This document shows positions 33,657 through 42,484 of a DNA stretch of 64,000 bases, one piece after another. The notes under the pieces are model-generated. The model was given only the letters and a program-made list of their open reading frames with translations, made no database searches and was not told where the DNA came from. Each line of letters starts with the position of its first letter. The first letter of the stretch is position 1. Source of the DNA: Pseudomonas sp. N40(2020) (GTDB taxonomy: Bacteria > Pseudomonadota > Gammaproteobacteria > Pseudomonadales > Pseudomonadaceae). Where the stretch lies: NCBI RefSeq assembly GCF_014472415.1, contig NZ_JACSZV010000014.1, forward strand, positions 1 to 64,000, read 5' to 3'. The position numbers were made by a program, and so were the translations under genes.

Positions 33657-34010
33657 ATGCAAATGACCACCGCCCTACTCATCGTCAACCCGTGCGATGA
33701 AGAAGAAGACAACATGGCCATGCTCTGCTGCCACAGCGACAAGGGCGACATGTTCCTGATGAGCCGCTACCCGGACGAGGATGAGCTGGAGATCACGCTG
33801 GATGGCGAGCCTTCGACCCTGGACGGCGTCAAGGTGACCCTGACTCCGACTCTGCTGAAGATCGAGATTGCGGCGGCGGATGCCGATGCTCTGAATGGCG
33901 ATGATGTGCTGGAGATCACCTTCAACCCGGATATGGTGGATATGGAAGAGGTTGTCGAGACATTGACGAAGATCCTCGACGGGACTGGCACCTTCATTAA
34001 CGAGGTTTGA
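33657..34010 (+). CDS. Small acidic protein of unknown function
   Basis: This 117-residue acidic protein starts at 33657 (MQMTTALLIVNPCDEEEDNMAMLCCHSDKGDMFLMSRYPDEDELEI), where AGGAA is eight bases upstream. A longer frame from 33570 lacks such a site. Alternating strands and a C-terminal helix (PDMVDMEEVVETLTKILDG) suggest one compact alpha/beta domain. GC content returns here to that of the host genome, so it marks the right edge of the bacteriocin insert. I know similar hypothetical proteins in Pseudomonas but no role. Confidence 0.75.
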   Translation: MQMTTALLIVNPCDEEEDNMAMLCCHSDKGDMFLMSRYPDEDELEITLDGEPSTLDGVKVTLTPTLLKIEIAAADADALNGDDVLEITFNPDMVDMEEVVETLTKILDGTGTFINEV

Positions 34011-34026
34011 TGGCGTCCGGGCTGGC

Positions 34027-34101
34027 CCCATCGCTAGCCGGCTCACTCCTACAGGTCGGTTTACGGCGATCCATTGTAGGAGTGAGCCTGCTCGCGATAG
34101 A
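34027..34101. repeat. Palindromic repeat, family B
   Basis: ggctcactcctaca ... tgtaggagtgagcctgctcg. Other members are at 49383-49472, 52110-52199 and 60097-60185. The rest of the 268-base gap before moxR shows nothing else except a probable promoter region. Confidence 0.8.
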
Positions 34102-34278
34102 GCCGGCACAGGCAACTAATCACTCCCCCACTACAAAATTCCAACAATTGCCCCAGTCATTTCCCGCACTTTGCGCAAAATGCCGTTAGTCGCCACCCCC
34201 CGCGATGGATTAAAGTAACGCCCCCAGCCCCGGCGTTATCCGAACGCCCGTGGCCACCCTTTCCAGGAACAGTCACCG

Positions 34279-35238
34279 ATGGAACATCGTGAAGCGCTGC
34301 TGGCGCTGCGAACCTTTCTTTCAACGCAGATTCTCGGCCAGGAAAAACTCATCGAGCGTTTGCTCATCGCCCTGCTCGCCGACGGCCATATGCTGGTCGA
34401 GGGCGCTCCGGGTCTGGCCAAGACCAAAGCGATCAAAGAGCTCGCCGAGGGCATCGAAGCCCAGTTCCATCGCATTCAGTTCACCCCTGATCTGTTGCCC
34501 GCCGATATCACCGGCACCGAGATCTATCGCCCGGAAACCGGCAGTTTCGTGTTCCAGCAAGGCCCGATCTTCCACAATCTGGTGCTGGCGGACGAAATCA
34601 ACCGCGCCCCGGCCAAGGTGCAGTCGGCCTTGCTCGAGGCCATGGCCGAGCGTCAGGTCAGCGTCGGCCGCAGCACTTACGAACTATCGCCGCTGTTCCT
34701 GGTAATGGCCACGCAGAACCCGATCGAGCAGGAAGGCACCTATCCGCTGCCGGAAGCGCAGCTCGACCGCTTCCTGATGCACGTCAAGATTGGTTTCCCC
34801 GATGCCGCCGTTGAACGCCGGATCCTCCAGCAGGCCCGTGGCGAAGCGCTGAACGGCGAGACCAAGCCCGAGCGCCGGGTCAGCCAGCAGGCGATCTTCG
34901 CCGCACGCAAGGAAATCCTCGGTCTGTACATGGCCGACGCCGTGGAGGAATACCTGGTGCAACTGGTCATGGCCACGCGCACGCCGGCCAAGTTCGATCC
35001 GGAAATGGCCGAGTGGATCGCCTATGGCGCCAGCCCACGCGGCTCCATCGCCCTCGACCGTTGCGCCCGGGCCCACGCCTGGTTGGCCGGGCGTGATTTC
35101 GTCAGTCCGGAAGACATTCAAGCCGTGCTGTTCGACGTGTTGCGTCATCGCATCATTCTGTCGTTTGAAGCCGAAGCCGCCGGCATCGATCAGGATCGGG
35201 TGGTGCAGCGGATTCTCGACGTCGTAGCCGTCGCTTGA
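34279..35238 (+). CDS. MoxR-family AAA+ ATPase
   Basis: This 319-residue AAA+ chaperone-like ATPase has Walker A GAPGLAKT (42-49), Walker [12 protein letters not shown] (about 109-119), sensor 1 [23 protein letters not shown] (about 138-160) and a C-terminal lid domain. MoxR proteins work with von Willebrand factor A proteins encoded beside them, as here, in assembly or activation of periplasmic or membrane complexes. It is the first gene of a six-gene operon to 41121. The next gene starts five bases after its stop codon, or overlaps it if a TTG start is used. Confidence 0.94.
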   Translation: MEHREALLALRTFLSTQILGQEKLIERLLIALLADGHMLVEGAPGLAKTKAIKELAEGIEAQFHRIQFTPDLLPADITGTEIYRPETGSFVFQQGPIFHNLVLADEINRAPAKVQSALLEAMAERQVSVGRSTYELSPLFLVMATQNPIEQEGTYPLPEAQLDRFLMHVKIGFPDAAVERRILQQARGEALNGETKPERRVSQQAIFAARKEILGLYMADAVEEYLVQLVMATRTPAKFDPEMAEWIAYGASPRGSIALDRCARAHAWLAGRDFVSPEDIQAVLFDVLRHRIILSFEAEAAGIDQDRVVQRILDVVAVA

Positions 35239-35243
35239 CCCCC

Positions 35244-36188
35244 ATGAACGCCCCCCTGCCGTCGGAACCGGGCATCCGCATCAGCCTCGCCGAGCTGATC
35301 GAGATGCGCCACCGTGTGCGCGAAGTGCAGCTGTTTTCCACGCCGAGCCAGCGCAGCCCGCTGATCGGCCTGCATCACTCGAAATTCCGCGGGCGTGGCG
35401 TCGACTTCGATCAGGTGCGGGTCTATCAGGCCGGCGACGACGTGCGCACTATCGACTGGCGCGTGACGGCGCGCACGCAGGAGCCACACACCAAGCTGTT
35501 CCATGAAGAACGCGAACGGCCGATCTTCATCATGGTCGAGCAAAGCACGCGGCTGTTTTTCGGCTCCGGGCTGATGTTCAAATCGGTACTGGCGGCACAA
35601 GTGGCGGCGCTGATTGGCTGGGCCGCGCTCGGCCATAACGACCGGGTCGGCGGGCTGGTGTTCGGCGATAACGAGCATTACGAAATCAAGCCACGGCGCA
35701 GCAAGCAAAGCCTGCTGCAATTGCTTAACCGTTTGGTGAAGGTCAATCAGTCGCTGCACAGCGAGCGTGTGCCGGATCGCGATTCCTTTGGCGTCGCCCT
35801 GCGCCGTGCCCGCGAAGTGCTGCGCCCGGGCAGTCTGGTGATTGTGATTTGCGATGAGCGTGCGCTATCCGACAGCGCCGAACAGCAACTGAGCCTGTTG
35901 TCGCGCCACTGCGATCTGTTAATGCTGCCGCTGTCTGATCCGCTCGATCACGCCCTGCCTGCCGCCGGGCTTTTAAGATTCGCCGAACGCGGCGCACAAC
36001 TCGAAATCGACACCCTCAACTTCGACCTGCGTCAGACCTATCGCGCTCAGGCTGAAGCACGCATCGCCCGCTGGGAATTGCTCGCGCAAAAGCTGCGGGT
36101 GCTGCTGATGCCATTGAGCACGCAGAGTGAAATGGTCGAGCAGATGCGCGAGTTCCTCAATCCGCAGCGTCCGGGGAAAGGTCGATGA
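35244..36188 (+). CDS. DUF58 domain protein
   Basis: This is a 314-residue cytoplasmic protein of the DUF58 family that always accompanies MoxR and vWA genes. The signature FRGRGVDFDQVRVYQAGDDVRTIDWRVTARTQEPHTKLFHEERERP lies at about residues 50-95, followed by a vWA-like fold. ATG at 35244 is used. A TTG nine bases earlier overlaps the moxR stop and is possible. Neither has a good Shine-Dalgarno, so it probably relies on coupling. Its end overlaps the next gene by four bases. Confidence 0.92.
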   Translation: MNAPLPSEPGIRISLAELIEMRHRVREVQLFSTPSQRSPLIGLHHSKFRGRGVDFDQVRVYQAGDDVRTIDWRVTARTQEPHTKLFHEERERPIFIMVEQSTRLFFGSGLMFKSVLAAQVAALIGWAALGHNDRVGGLVFGDNEHYEIKPRRSKQSLLQLLNRLVKVNQSLHSERVPDRDSFGVALRRAREVLRPGSLVIVICDERALSDSAEQQLSLLSRHCDLLMLPLSDPLDHALPAAGLLRFAERGAQLEIDTLNFDLRQTYRAQAEARIARWELLAQKLRVLLMPLSTQSEMVEQMREFLNPQRPGKGR

Positions 36189-36682
36189 ACGGCCTCGAAC
36201 AACTGCAACCACTGATGTCCCCGCCGCCGATAGCCTTCTGGCCACCGGCACCGGGCTGGTGGCTGCTGCTTCTATTGCTACCGCTGCTCGGTTTCGCCGT
36301 GTGGCGTCTGCGCCGTTTCATCCCGATCAAGAAACGCCCGATTGTGCGAGCCGAACAGCCGCTCGATCCAGTGCGCATCGCCGCCCTAGCCGAACTGGCA
36401 CAAATGCCCAAACCTTACGACGGCGCGCCGGCCGGGGCCTGGCTGCAACAACTCAACGGTCTGCTCAAACGCCTGTGCCGCAACCACTACCCCTATAGCC
36501 AGAGCCACACGCTCAATGGCCGCAAGTGGCTGGCGTTTCTCGACAACCGCTGCCCGGCGGCGGGCCTGACGCGCTGGATGGTGTTGGTCGAAGGCGCCTA
36601 CAAACCGGAATGCAAACTCGACGACAAGGCCATCGCCGGCCTGACCCAAGCAGTCGACACGTGGATTCGCAAGCATGTTTGA
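36185..36682 (+). CDS. DUF4381 membrane protein
   Basis: This 165-residue protein has one membrane segment at about 18-38 (PGWWLLLLLLPLLGFAVWRL) and a cytoplasmic helical domain (PAGAWLQQLNGLLKRLCRNHYPYSQSHTLNGRKWLAFLDNRCP) typical of DUF4381. The family occurs only in MoxR/vWA operons and is thought to be an accessory of the membrane complex. It overlaps both neighbours (ATGA upstream, eight bases downstream). Confidence 0.9.
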   Translation: MNGLEQLQPLMSPPPIAFWPPAPGWWLLLLLLPLLGFAVWRLRRFIPIKKRPIVRAEQPLDPVRIAALAELAQMPKPYDGAPAGAWLQQLNGLLKRLCRNHYPYSQSHTLNGRKWLAFLDNRCPAAGLTRWMVLVEGAYKPECKLDDKAIAGLTQAVDTWIRKHV

Positions 36683-37754
36683 ATTCGCCTGGCCGTGGAT
36701 CTTTGTCCTGTTCCCGCTCCCTTGGGTGATGCGCCTCGTGCTGCCCGTGGCCGACAGCGGCGAGCCGGCGCTTAAAGTCAGCTTCCTGTCTGATCTGGAA
36801 GGTCTCGCCCGCCGCCGTGCTCGGGCCAACCTGCCGGCGTGGCGTCAGCAGGCACCGTTCATGCTGCTATGGCTGTTGCTGTTGACCGCCGCCGCGCGTC
36901 CGCAATGGCTCGGCGAACCGTTGCCGATTGCCGCCAGCGGTCGTGATCTGTTGGTGGCGGTGGACGTGTCCGGCTCGATGGATTTCCCCGACATGCAATG
37001 GCAGAACGAAGACGTCAGCCGACTGACTCTGGTGCAACACCTGCTCGGCGACTTCCTCGAAAGCCGCGACGGTGACCGCGTAGGCTTGATCCTGTTTGGC
37101 AGTCAGGCCTACCTGCAAGCACCGCTGACCTTTGACCGCCACACCGTGCGCGTCTGGCTCGACGAAGCGCGGATTGGCATCGCCGGCAAGAACACCGCCA
37201 TCGGCGATGCCATCGGTCTGGCACTGAAACGCCTGCGAATGCGCCCGGCGCAGAGCCGCGTGCTGATTCTGGTCACCGACGGCGCCAACAATGGTGGTGA
37301 AATCGATCCGCTGACCGCCGCAAGACTGGCCGCCAGCGAAGGCGTGAAGATCTACCCGATCGGCATCGGTGCAAACCCTGAAGAAAGCGGTTCCACCGCT
37401 TTGCTCGGGGTCAATCCGAGCCTGGATCTTGACGAGCCTTCACTCAAAGCCATCGCCGAAGTCACCGGCGGCCAGTATTTCCGCGCACACGATGGTAAAG
37501 AGCTGCAAGCAATCAAGGAAACCCTCGACCAGCTCGAACCGGTGACCCAGCAACCGACTCAGGCACGCCCGGCGCAAGCCTTGTATCAATGGCCGCTGGC
37601 GCTGGCCCTGTGGCTCAGTTTGTTACTGGTCGCCCGCGAATTGTGGCCGGACAACCCGTTGCAACGCCTGTTCACCAAGCAGCTATATCTGCAAAGTCCG
37701 CTGCCTGACTGGCGTGAACGCCTCAAGCGTCTGCGTCTGCGGAGGCGCCGATGA
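36675..37754 (+). CDS. von Willebrand factor A membrane protein (BatA-like)
   Basis: This 359-residue protein has membrane segments near residues 8-22, 60-75 and 308-326 and a vWA domain (about 88-290). The metal-ion site is intact: DVSGSMD at 97-103, the threonine-containing KNTAIGDAIGLALKRL loop and VTDGANNGG. This fits a metal-dependent partner of the MoxR ATPase. It overlaps the next gene by four bases. The operon order matches the Bat (Bacteroides aerotolerance) type, linked to envelope stress tolerance. Confidence 0.93.
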   Translation: MFEFAWPWIFVLFPLPWVMRLVLPVADSGEPALKVSFLSDLEGLARRRARANLPAWRQQAPFMLLWLLLLTAAARPQWLGEPLPIAASGRDLLVAVDVSGSMDFPDMQWQNEDVSRLTLVQHLLGDFLESRDGDRVGLILFGSQAYLQAPLTFDRHTVRVWLDEARIGIAGKNTAIGDAIGLALKRLRMRPAQSRVLILVTDGANNGGEIDPLTAARLAASEGVKIYPIGIGANPEESGSTALLGVNPSLDLDEPSLKAIAEVTGGQYFRAHDGKELQAIKETLDQLEPVTQQPTQARPAQALYQWPLALALWLSLLLVARELWPDNPLQRLFTKQLYLQSPLPDWRERLKRLRLRRRR

Positions 37755-39487
37755 TCGCCCTCTGGCCGCACTGGTTCCGTCCGTGGTGGTTGTTGCTACT
37801 GCCACTGCTCGGCTGGTTGATCTGGCAGCTCTGGCACCGCCAAAAGCGCGCCGGACGCTGGCAGATGATTCTGCCGCCAGCGTTTCACGCCACTCTGCTC
37901 AGTGGCGGTAACGGTCGTGAAAGTAAATTGCCGTGGGTCGCCCTCGGCGTGGCGTGGTTGCTGACGATTCTGGCGCTGCTCGGGCCGAGTTGGGAGCGCG
38001 TCGAACAGACCAGCCAGAAACCCGCCGATCCGTTGGTGGTGGTGCTGGAGCTGACTCCGGAAATGCTCGCCACCGATTCACCGCCGACGCGACTGGAACA
38101 GGCGCGGCGCAAGCTGTTCGACCTGTTGCAGGCACGCAGCGACGCGCAGACCGCCATTGTCGTCTACGCCGGCAGCGCCCACACGTTAGTGCCGCTGTCG
38201 GATGACTTGGCGACCAGTCGCAACTTGCTCGACGCGCTCAAGCCTTCGTTGATGCCGCAAAGCGGGCATCGTGCGGATCTTGCGGTGGACAAAGCGCTGG
38301 CCTTATTGAAACAAGGTGCGCTGGGTCAGGGCCGGATCCTGTTGATCGGCTCGTCACTGAGCGAGGAAGAACGCCAAGGCATTCACCGCGCACTGAGCGG
38401 GCAATCGGCGCAATTTTTGATGCTCGGCATCGGCACCGCCGAAGGGGCACCGATCGCTCAGGAGGACGGCAGTTTCCTCAAGGACGAACAAGGCGCGATT
38501 CGCGTGCCGCAACTCGACAGCCCGGGCCTTTCGGCGTTCCTCAACAGCGTCGGTGGTGAATACCAGCCAGCCCGCCTGGACGAAGGTGATCTGGGTGCGC
38601 TCGGCCTGCTCAACGGCCCGCGCAGCTTGCGCGATGACGGCCAGACCGTGCGTCTGAATACCTGGGCCGATCAAGGTTACTGGCTGCTGTTGCCACTCTT
38701 GTTGCTGGCTGCGTGTGCGGGGCGACGCGGCTGGTTGTTCTGCCTGCCGTTGCTGTTCTGCCTGCCGCAACCCAGCTACGCTTTTGACTTCGAAGACCTG
38801 TGGTTGCGCCCCGATCAACAAGGCCTGCACTTGCTCAAACAAAAGCGCCCGGCCGAAGCGGCGCAACATTTTGCCGATCACCAGTGGCAAGGGGTGGCGT
38901 TGTACGAGGCCGGCGACTACAGTGGCGCCGCCCAGCGTTTCGCCGAAGGCAGCGATGCTCGCGCCCACTACAATCGTGGCAATGCCCTGGCAAAAAGCGG
39001 TGAGCTGGAAGCGGCAATTGATGCTTATGAGCAGGCACTGGAACTGCAACCGGACTTGCGCCCGGCGCAGACCAACAAGGCGCTGGTGGAAAAACTGCTG
39101 AAGCAGCAGACCACGCCGCCGCCCAGCGAGCCGGAGACCCAACCGTCGGAGCAAAATCTGCCTGGTGATGAACCGCCGCCAGCGACTACGCCACCACCGG
39201 CAGTAAAAAGTGAAACCCAGAGCGAGGCCCAGCCCGCCGAATCGGCCAGCGAACCACCGCCGACTACCCCGCCGCAACCGGGCCCCAATGAAGTGCCGGG
39301 CAGCGAACCGGACGAAGAACAGAACGAGGTGCCGCTGCTGCATCCCGGCGAGGGCAACCTCGAAGGCGAACAACGTCAGGCACTGGAGCAATGGCTGGGC
39401 AAGATCCCGGACGACCCGGGCGAATTGCTGCGACGCAAATTCTGGTACGAACAGCAACAACATCAGGATCAGGAAAACACTCGATGA
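37751..39487 (+). CDS. vWA-TPR fusion membrane protein (BatB/BatC-like)
   Basis: This 578-residue protein has an N-terminal pair of membrane helices (about 10-27, 58-75), a vWA domain (about 90-290), another helix (312-350), TPR repeats (about 385-455, LRPDQQGLHLLKQKRPAEAAQHFADHQWQGVALYEAGDYSGAAQRFAEG) and a long Pro/Glu/Thr-rich tail. The metal-ion motif of the vWA domain is degenerate (ELTPEML in place of DxSxS), unlike its upstream partner. It looks like BatB and BatC fused in one chain, a common arrangement in Pseudomonas. Confidence 0.9.
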   Translation: MIALWPHWFRPWWLLLLPLLGWLIWQLWHRQKRAGRWQMILPPAFHATLLSGGNGRESKLPWVALGVAWLLTILALLGPSWERVEQTSQKPADPLVVVLELTPEMLATDSPPTRLEQARRKLFDLLQARSDAQTAIVVYAGSAHTLVPLSDDLATSRNLLDALKPSLMPQSGHRADLAVDKALALLKQGALGQGRILLIGSSLSEEERQGIHRALSGQSAQFLMLGIGTAEGAPIAQEDGSFLKDEQGAIRVPQLDSPGLSAFLNSVGGEYQPARLDEGDLGALGLLNGPRSLRDDGQTVRLNTWADQGYWLLLPLLLLAACAGRRGWLFCLPLLFCLPQPSYAFDFEDLWLRPDQQGLHLLKQKRPAEAAQHFADHQWQGVALYEAGDYSGAAQRFAEGSDARAHYNRGNALAKSGELEAAIDAYEQALELQPDLRPAQTNKALVEKLLKQQTTPPPSEPETQPSEQNLPGDEPPPATTPPPAVKSETQSEAQPAESASEPPPTTPPQPGPNEVPGSEPDEEQNEVPLLHPGEGNLEGEQRQALEQWLGKIPDDPGELLRRKFWYEQQQHQDQENTR

Positions 39488-41121
39488 CCCGCTTCACCGC
39501 TCTCTTGCTGCCACTGCTGATCTGCACAGCCACCGCACAGGCGGCCGAGCTGACGGCCAGTGTGGATCGCAGTCGCCTGAACTCCGGCGAGACGGTCGAG
39601 CTCACCCTCGAAACCAGCGATGTCACCCAGTTCGGTAAACCCGACCTGACGCCGCTGGAGACACAGTTCGAAGTGCGCGGCACGCGGCAAGTCAACCAGC
39701 TCAACACGCTCAATGGCGCTGACCGCGCGACCACGCGCTGGATTATCACCCTGCTGCCGAAAGAGAACGGCAGCGTGGTGATCCCGCCATTACAAATGGG
39801 TGACACACAGAGCCAGCCCATCACAGTGCAAGTGGTCGAGAGCGATACCCGCGAAGACAAGAACAGCCTTGATCCGGTGTTCATCGAGGCCAGCCTCGAC
39901 CAGTCCAGTGTCTACGTGCAGGCCCAGGCGATCCTGACCCTGCGCATCTACCATTCGGTGTCGCTGTACGACGACAGCAGCCTGACGCCGCTGCAACTCG
40001 CCGATGCGCGGGTCGAGCAACTCGGCGACACCCGCACCTACGAGAAAGACATCAACGGCGTGCGGCACGGCGTGATCGAGATGCGCTACGCGATCTATCC
40101 GCAGCACAGCGGATTGCTGACCATCGCCCCACAGACCTTCAGCGCGACGCTGGTCGACACTCAGCCCTCCCAGGACGCGACCGCGCAAGGGCCGAAACCG
40201 GGCAAGCTGCTGCGGGTCAGCTCCACGCAAATTCCGCTGACGGTCAAACCCAAGCCGCTGACCTACCCCGCCGATGCGCCATGGCTGCCAGCGCGCAGCC
40301 TGAGCCTGAGCGAAAGCTGGAATCCCGAGCCTGAGCACACACAGGTCGGCGACTCCCTTACACGCAGCCTGACGCTGAAAGTCGAAGGCCTGGCCAGTTC
40401 ACAACTGCCGGCGCTGCCCGCCACCGAAGTCAACGGCCTGCGCCGCTACCCGGATCAACCGGTGCTGAACAACCACAGCAGCGACCGTGGCCTGATCGGT
40501 AGCCGCGAAGAACGCGAAGCACTGGTGGCCAGCCGCAGCGGCTCGATTGAATTACCGACAGTCGATGTGGTGTGGTGGAACACCTTCGAAGATCATCTGG
40601 AACACACCAGCCTGCCGGCGCGCACCCTGCAAGTGGCGAACAACCCGAGCCTGCAAGTCGACACCCCGACCGGCAGCCTGCAACCGAGCACGGTCGATAA
40701 CGATGTGTTGTGGTGGTGGAAACTCAGCACCCTGATCCTCGCCTGCACCACCCTCCTCGGCTTCGGCCTGTGGTGGCGCGCGCGCTGGCAACCGGCAGTC
40801 CATCGCGCCGCACAAACCGGCCCGAGCCCGCGCACATTGATGGACGATATCAAGCGTGCCAGCCAGGCCAACGATCCACAGGCGACTCGTCAGGCGCTGG
40901 ATGCGTGGGCGCGTCAGCAGCCGGAGACGCTGGCCGATATGGCGGCGCGGTTTGTGCCATTGTCGGATGCGCTGGATGGGCTTAATGGTGCGCTGTACAG
41001 CGAGACTGGCCAGCATTGGCAGGGTGAGGATTTGTGGCGGGCAATCCGCACGATTCCGGCGGCGGAACGGGTGCAGGATCCGGTGGGTGACAGCGGGTTG
41101 CCGCCGCTTTATCCGAAGTAA
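39484..41121 (+). CDS. BatD-family exported membrane protein
   Basis: This 545-residue protein starts at 39484 with an ATGA overlap and has a signal peptide (MTRFTALLLPLLICTATAQAAE). Long beta-rich periplasmic domains follow (oxygen-tolerance BatD family, with SLDQSSVYVQAQAILTLRIYHSVSLYDDSSL), then one membrane helix near 418-440 (WWWKLSTLILACTTLLGFGLWW) and a cytoplasmic tail. The frame opens 93 bases earlier, but that part overlaps the previous gene and lacks a signal sequence. It is the last gene of the operon. A half family A repeat follows at once. Confidence 0.92.
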   Translation: MTRFTALLLPLLICTATAQAAELTASVDRSRLNSGETVELTLETSDVTQFGKPDLTPLETQFEVRGTRQVNQLNTLNGADRATTRWIITLLPKENGSVVIPPLQMGDTQSQPITVQVVESDTREDKNSLDPVFIEASLDQSSVYVQAQAILTLRIYHSVSLYDDSSLTPLQLADARVEQLGDTRTYEKDINGVRHGVIEMRYAIYPQHSGLLTIAPQTFSATLVDTQPSQDATAQGPKPGKLLRVSSTQIPLTVKPKPLTYPADAPWLPARSLSLSESWNPEPEHTQVGDSLTRSLTLKVEGLASSQLPALPATEVNGLRRYPDQPVLNNHSSDRGLIGSREEREALVASRSGSIELPTVDVVWWNTFEDHLEHTSLPARTLQVANNPSLQVDTPTGSLQPSTVDNDVLWWWKLSTLILACTTLLGFGLWWRARWQPAVHRAAQTGPSPRTLMDDIKRASQANDPQATRQALDAWARQQPETLADMAARFVPLSDALDGLNGALYSETGQHWQGEDLWRAIRTIPAAERVQDPVGDSGLPPLYPK

Positions 41122-41155
41122 AAAGCAAAAGATCGCAGCCTTTGGGCAAGCCTGC
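41122..41155. repeat. Half copy of a family A repeat
   Basis: aaaagatcgcagcctttggg without a visible partner arm, directly after the batD stop codon. Confidence 0.6.
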
Positions 41156-41239
41156 GCAATTGCCAGTAAACTCTCCCCTCTTTCGCCGCCCCATCATTTT
41201 CCTGCGGCCATCACCTCTTTATCTGTAGCGGAGTCCGCC

Positions 41240-42484
41240 TTGCGTCTGTTTCACACCTCCGACTGGCACCTTGGGCAAAACCTGCACGGCCAGGAGCGCG
41301 ATTTCGAGCATGCGTGCTTTCTCGAATGGCTGCTGCGCCAACTGCAATTGGCACAACCGGATGTGCTGTTGATTGCCGGGGACATCTTCGACACGGTCAA
41401 TCCACCGGTCAAAGCCCAGGAACGCCTCTACGATTTCATCGTCAGCGCCCACGAGCAGCAGCCGTTGCTGACCATCGTGATGATTGCTGGCAACCACGAT
41501 TCCGGTTCGCGGATCGAACTGCCCGCGCCGTTGATGCGCCGTTTGCGCACCCATGCGCTGGGTCGGGTGTTGTGGCTGGATGACGGCCAACTCGACGCTG
41601 ATCGTCTGCTTTTGCCACTTCCGAATGCACAAGGCGAAATCGCCGCATGGTGTCTGGCGCTGCCATTCCTGCGCCCGGCGGAGGTCACCGGGGCGCATTT
41701 GGGCGACAACTATTTGCGTGGCATCGGTCAGGTTCATGAATGGCTGATTGAAGCTGCAAATGCCAAACGCAAGCCGGGTCAGGCGCTGGTCGCCATCAGC
41801 CACGCGCACATGGCTGGCGGTTCGGTCTCGGAAGACTCCGAGCGCAGCCTGATCATCGGCAACGCCGAAGCGCTGCCGGCCAGCGTGTTCGGGCCGAGCA
41901 TCAGCTACGTCGCCCTCGGCCATTTGCACAAGCCGCAGAAGGTCAATGGCGAAGAACGTATCCGCTACAGCGGCTCGCCGATTCCGCTGTCGTTTTCGGA
42001 AATCAGCTATCAGCACCAGATTCTCGACGTCACCCTTGATGGCGAAACCCTGGTCAGCGTCGAGCCGAAACTGATCCCGCGATCGGTCAACCTGCAACGC
42101 ATCGGCCCGGCGCCGCTGGCGGAGATCCTGCTGCAACTGGCGGACTTGCCGAACATCGATCTGCTCGCTGAAACCCTGCGCCAGCCGTGGCTGGAGGTGC
42201 GTGTGCGTCTCGATGAGCCGCAACCGGATCTGCCTCATAAAGTGGAAACCGCGCTGCAAGGCAAAGCCGTGCGGCTGGTGCGTATCGCTGCTGAATACGC
42301 CGGCAACCGTGGCGCTGATGGCGCGGAAGAAGGCACTGCGCTGATCGAGCTGGATCAACTCACGCCGCAGGAGTTGTTCAGCCGCGCGTGGCTCGATAAC
42401 TATGGCAACGAGGTCGATGAACAGACGCTCAAGGACTTCGCCGAGCTGCTGCAAGACGTACAAATGGAGGGCGAGCAGCCATGA
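41240..42484 (+). CDS. sbcD: Exonuclease SbcD (Mre11-like nuclease subunit)
   Basis: This is the nuclease subunit of SbcCD, which cleaves hairpins and protein-blocked DNA ends. I chose the TTG at 41240, since it gives the usual N-terminus (M)RLFHTSDWHLGQNLHGQERD and has AGCGGAG upstream. No ATG fits. The length is 414 residues. Metallophosphoesterase motifs are visible: DWH (8-10), GDIFD, GNHDSG, SHAH and GHLH. The reading frame extends back into the batD tail but without homology. It overlaps sbcC by four bases. Confidence 0.94.
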   Translation: MRLFHTSDWHLGQNLHGQERDFEHACFLEWLLRQLQLAQPDVLLIAGDIFDTVNPPVKAQERLYDFIVSAHEQQPLLTIVMIAGNHDSGSRIELPAPLMRRLRTHALGRVLWLDDGQLDADRLLLPLPNAQGEIAAWCLALPFLRPAEVTGAHLGDNYLRGIGQVHEWLIEAANAKRKPGQALVAISHAHMAGGSVSEDSERSLIIGNAEALPASVFGPSISYVALGHLHKPQKVNGEERIRYSGSPIPLSFSEISYQHQILDVTLDGETLVSVEPKLIPRSVNLQRIGPAPLAEILLQLADLPNIDLLAETLRQPWLEVRVRLDEPQPDLPHKVETALQGKAVRLVRIAAEYAGNRGADGAEEGTALIELDQLTPQELFSRAWLDNYGNEVDEQTLKDFAELLQDVQMEGEQP

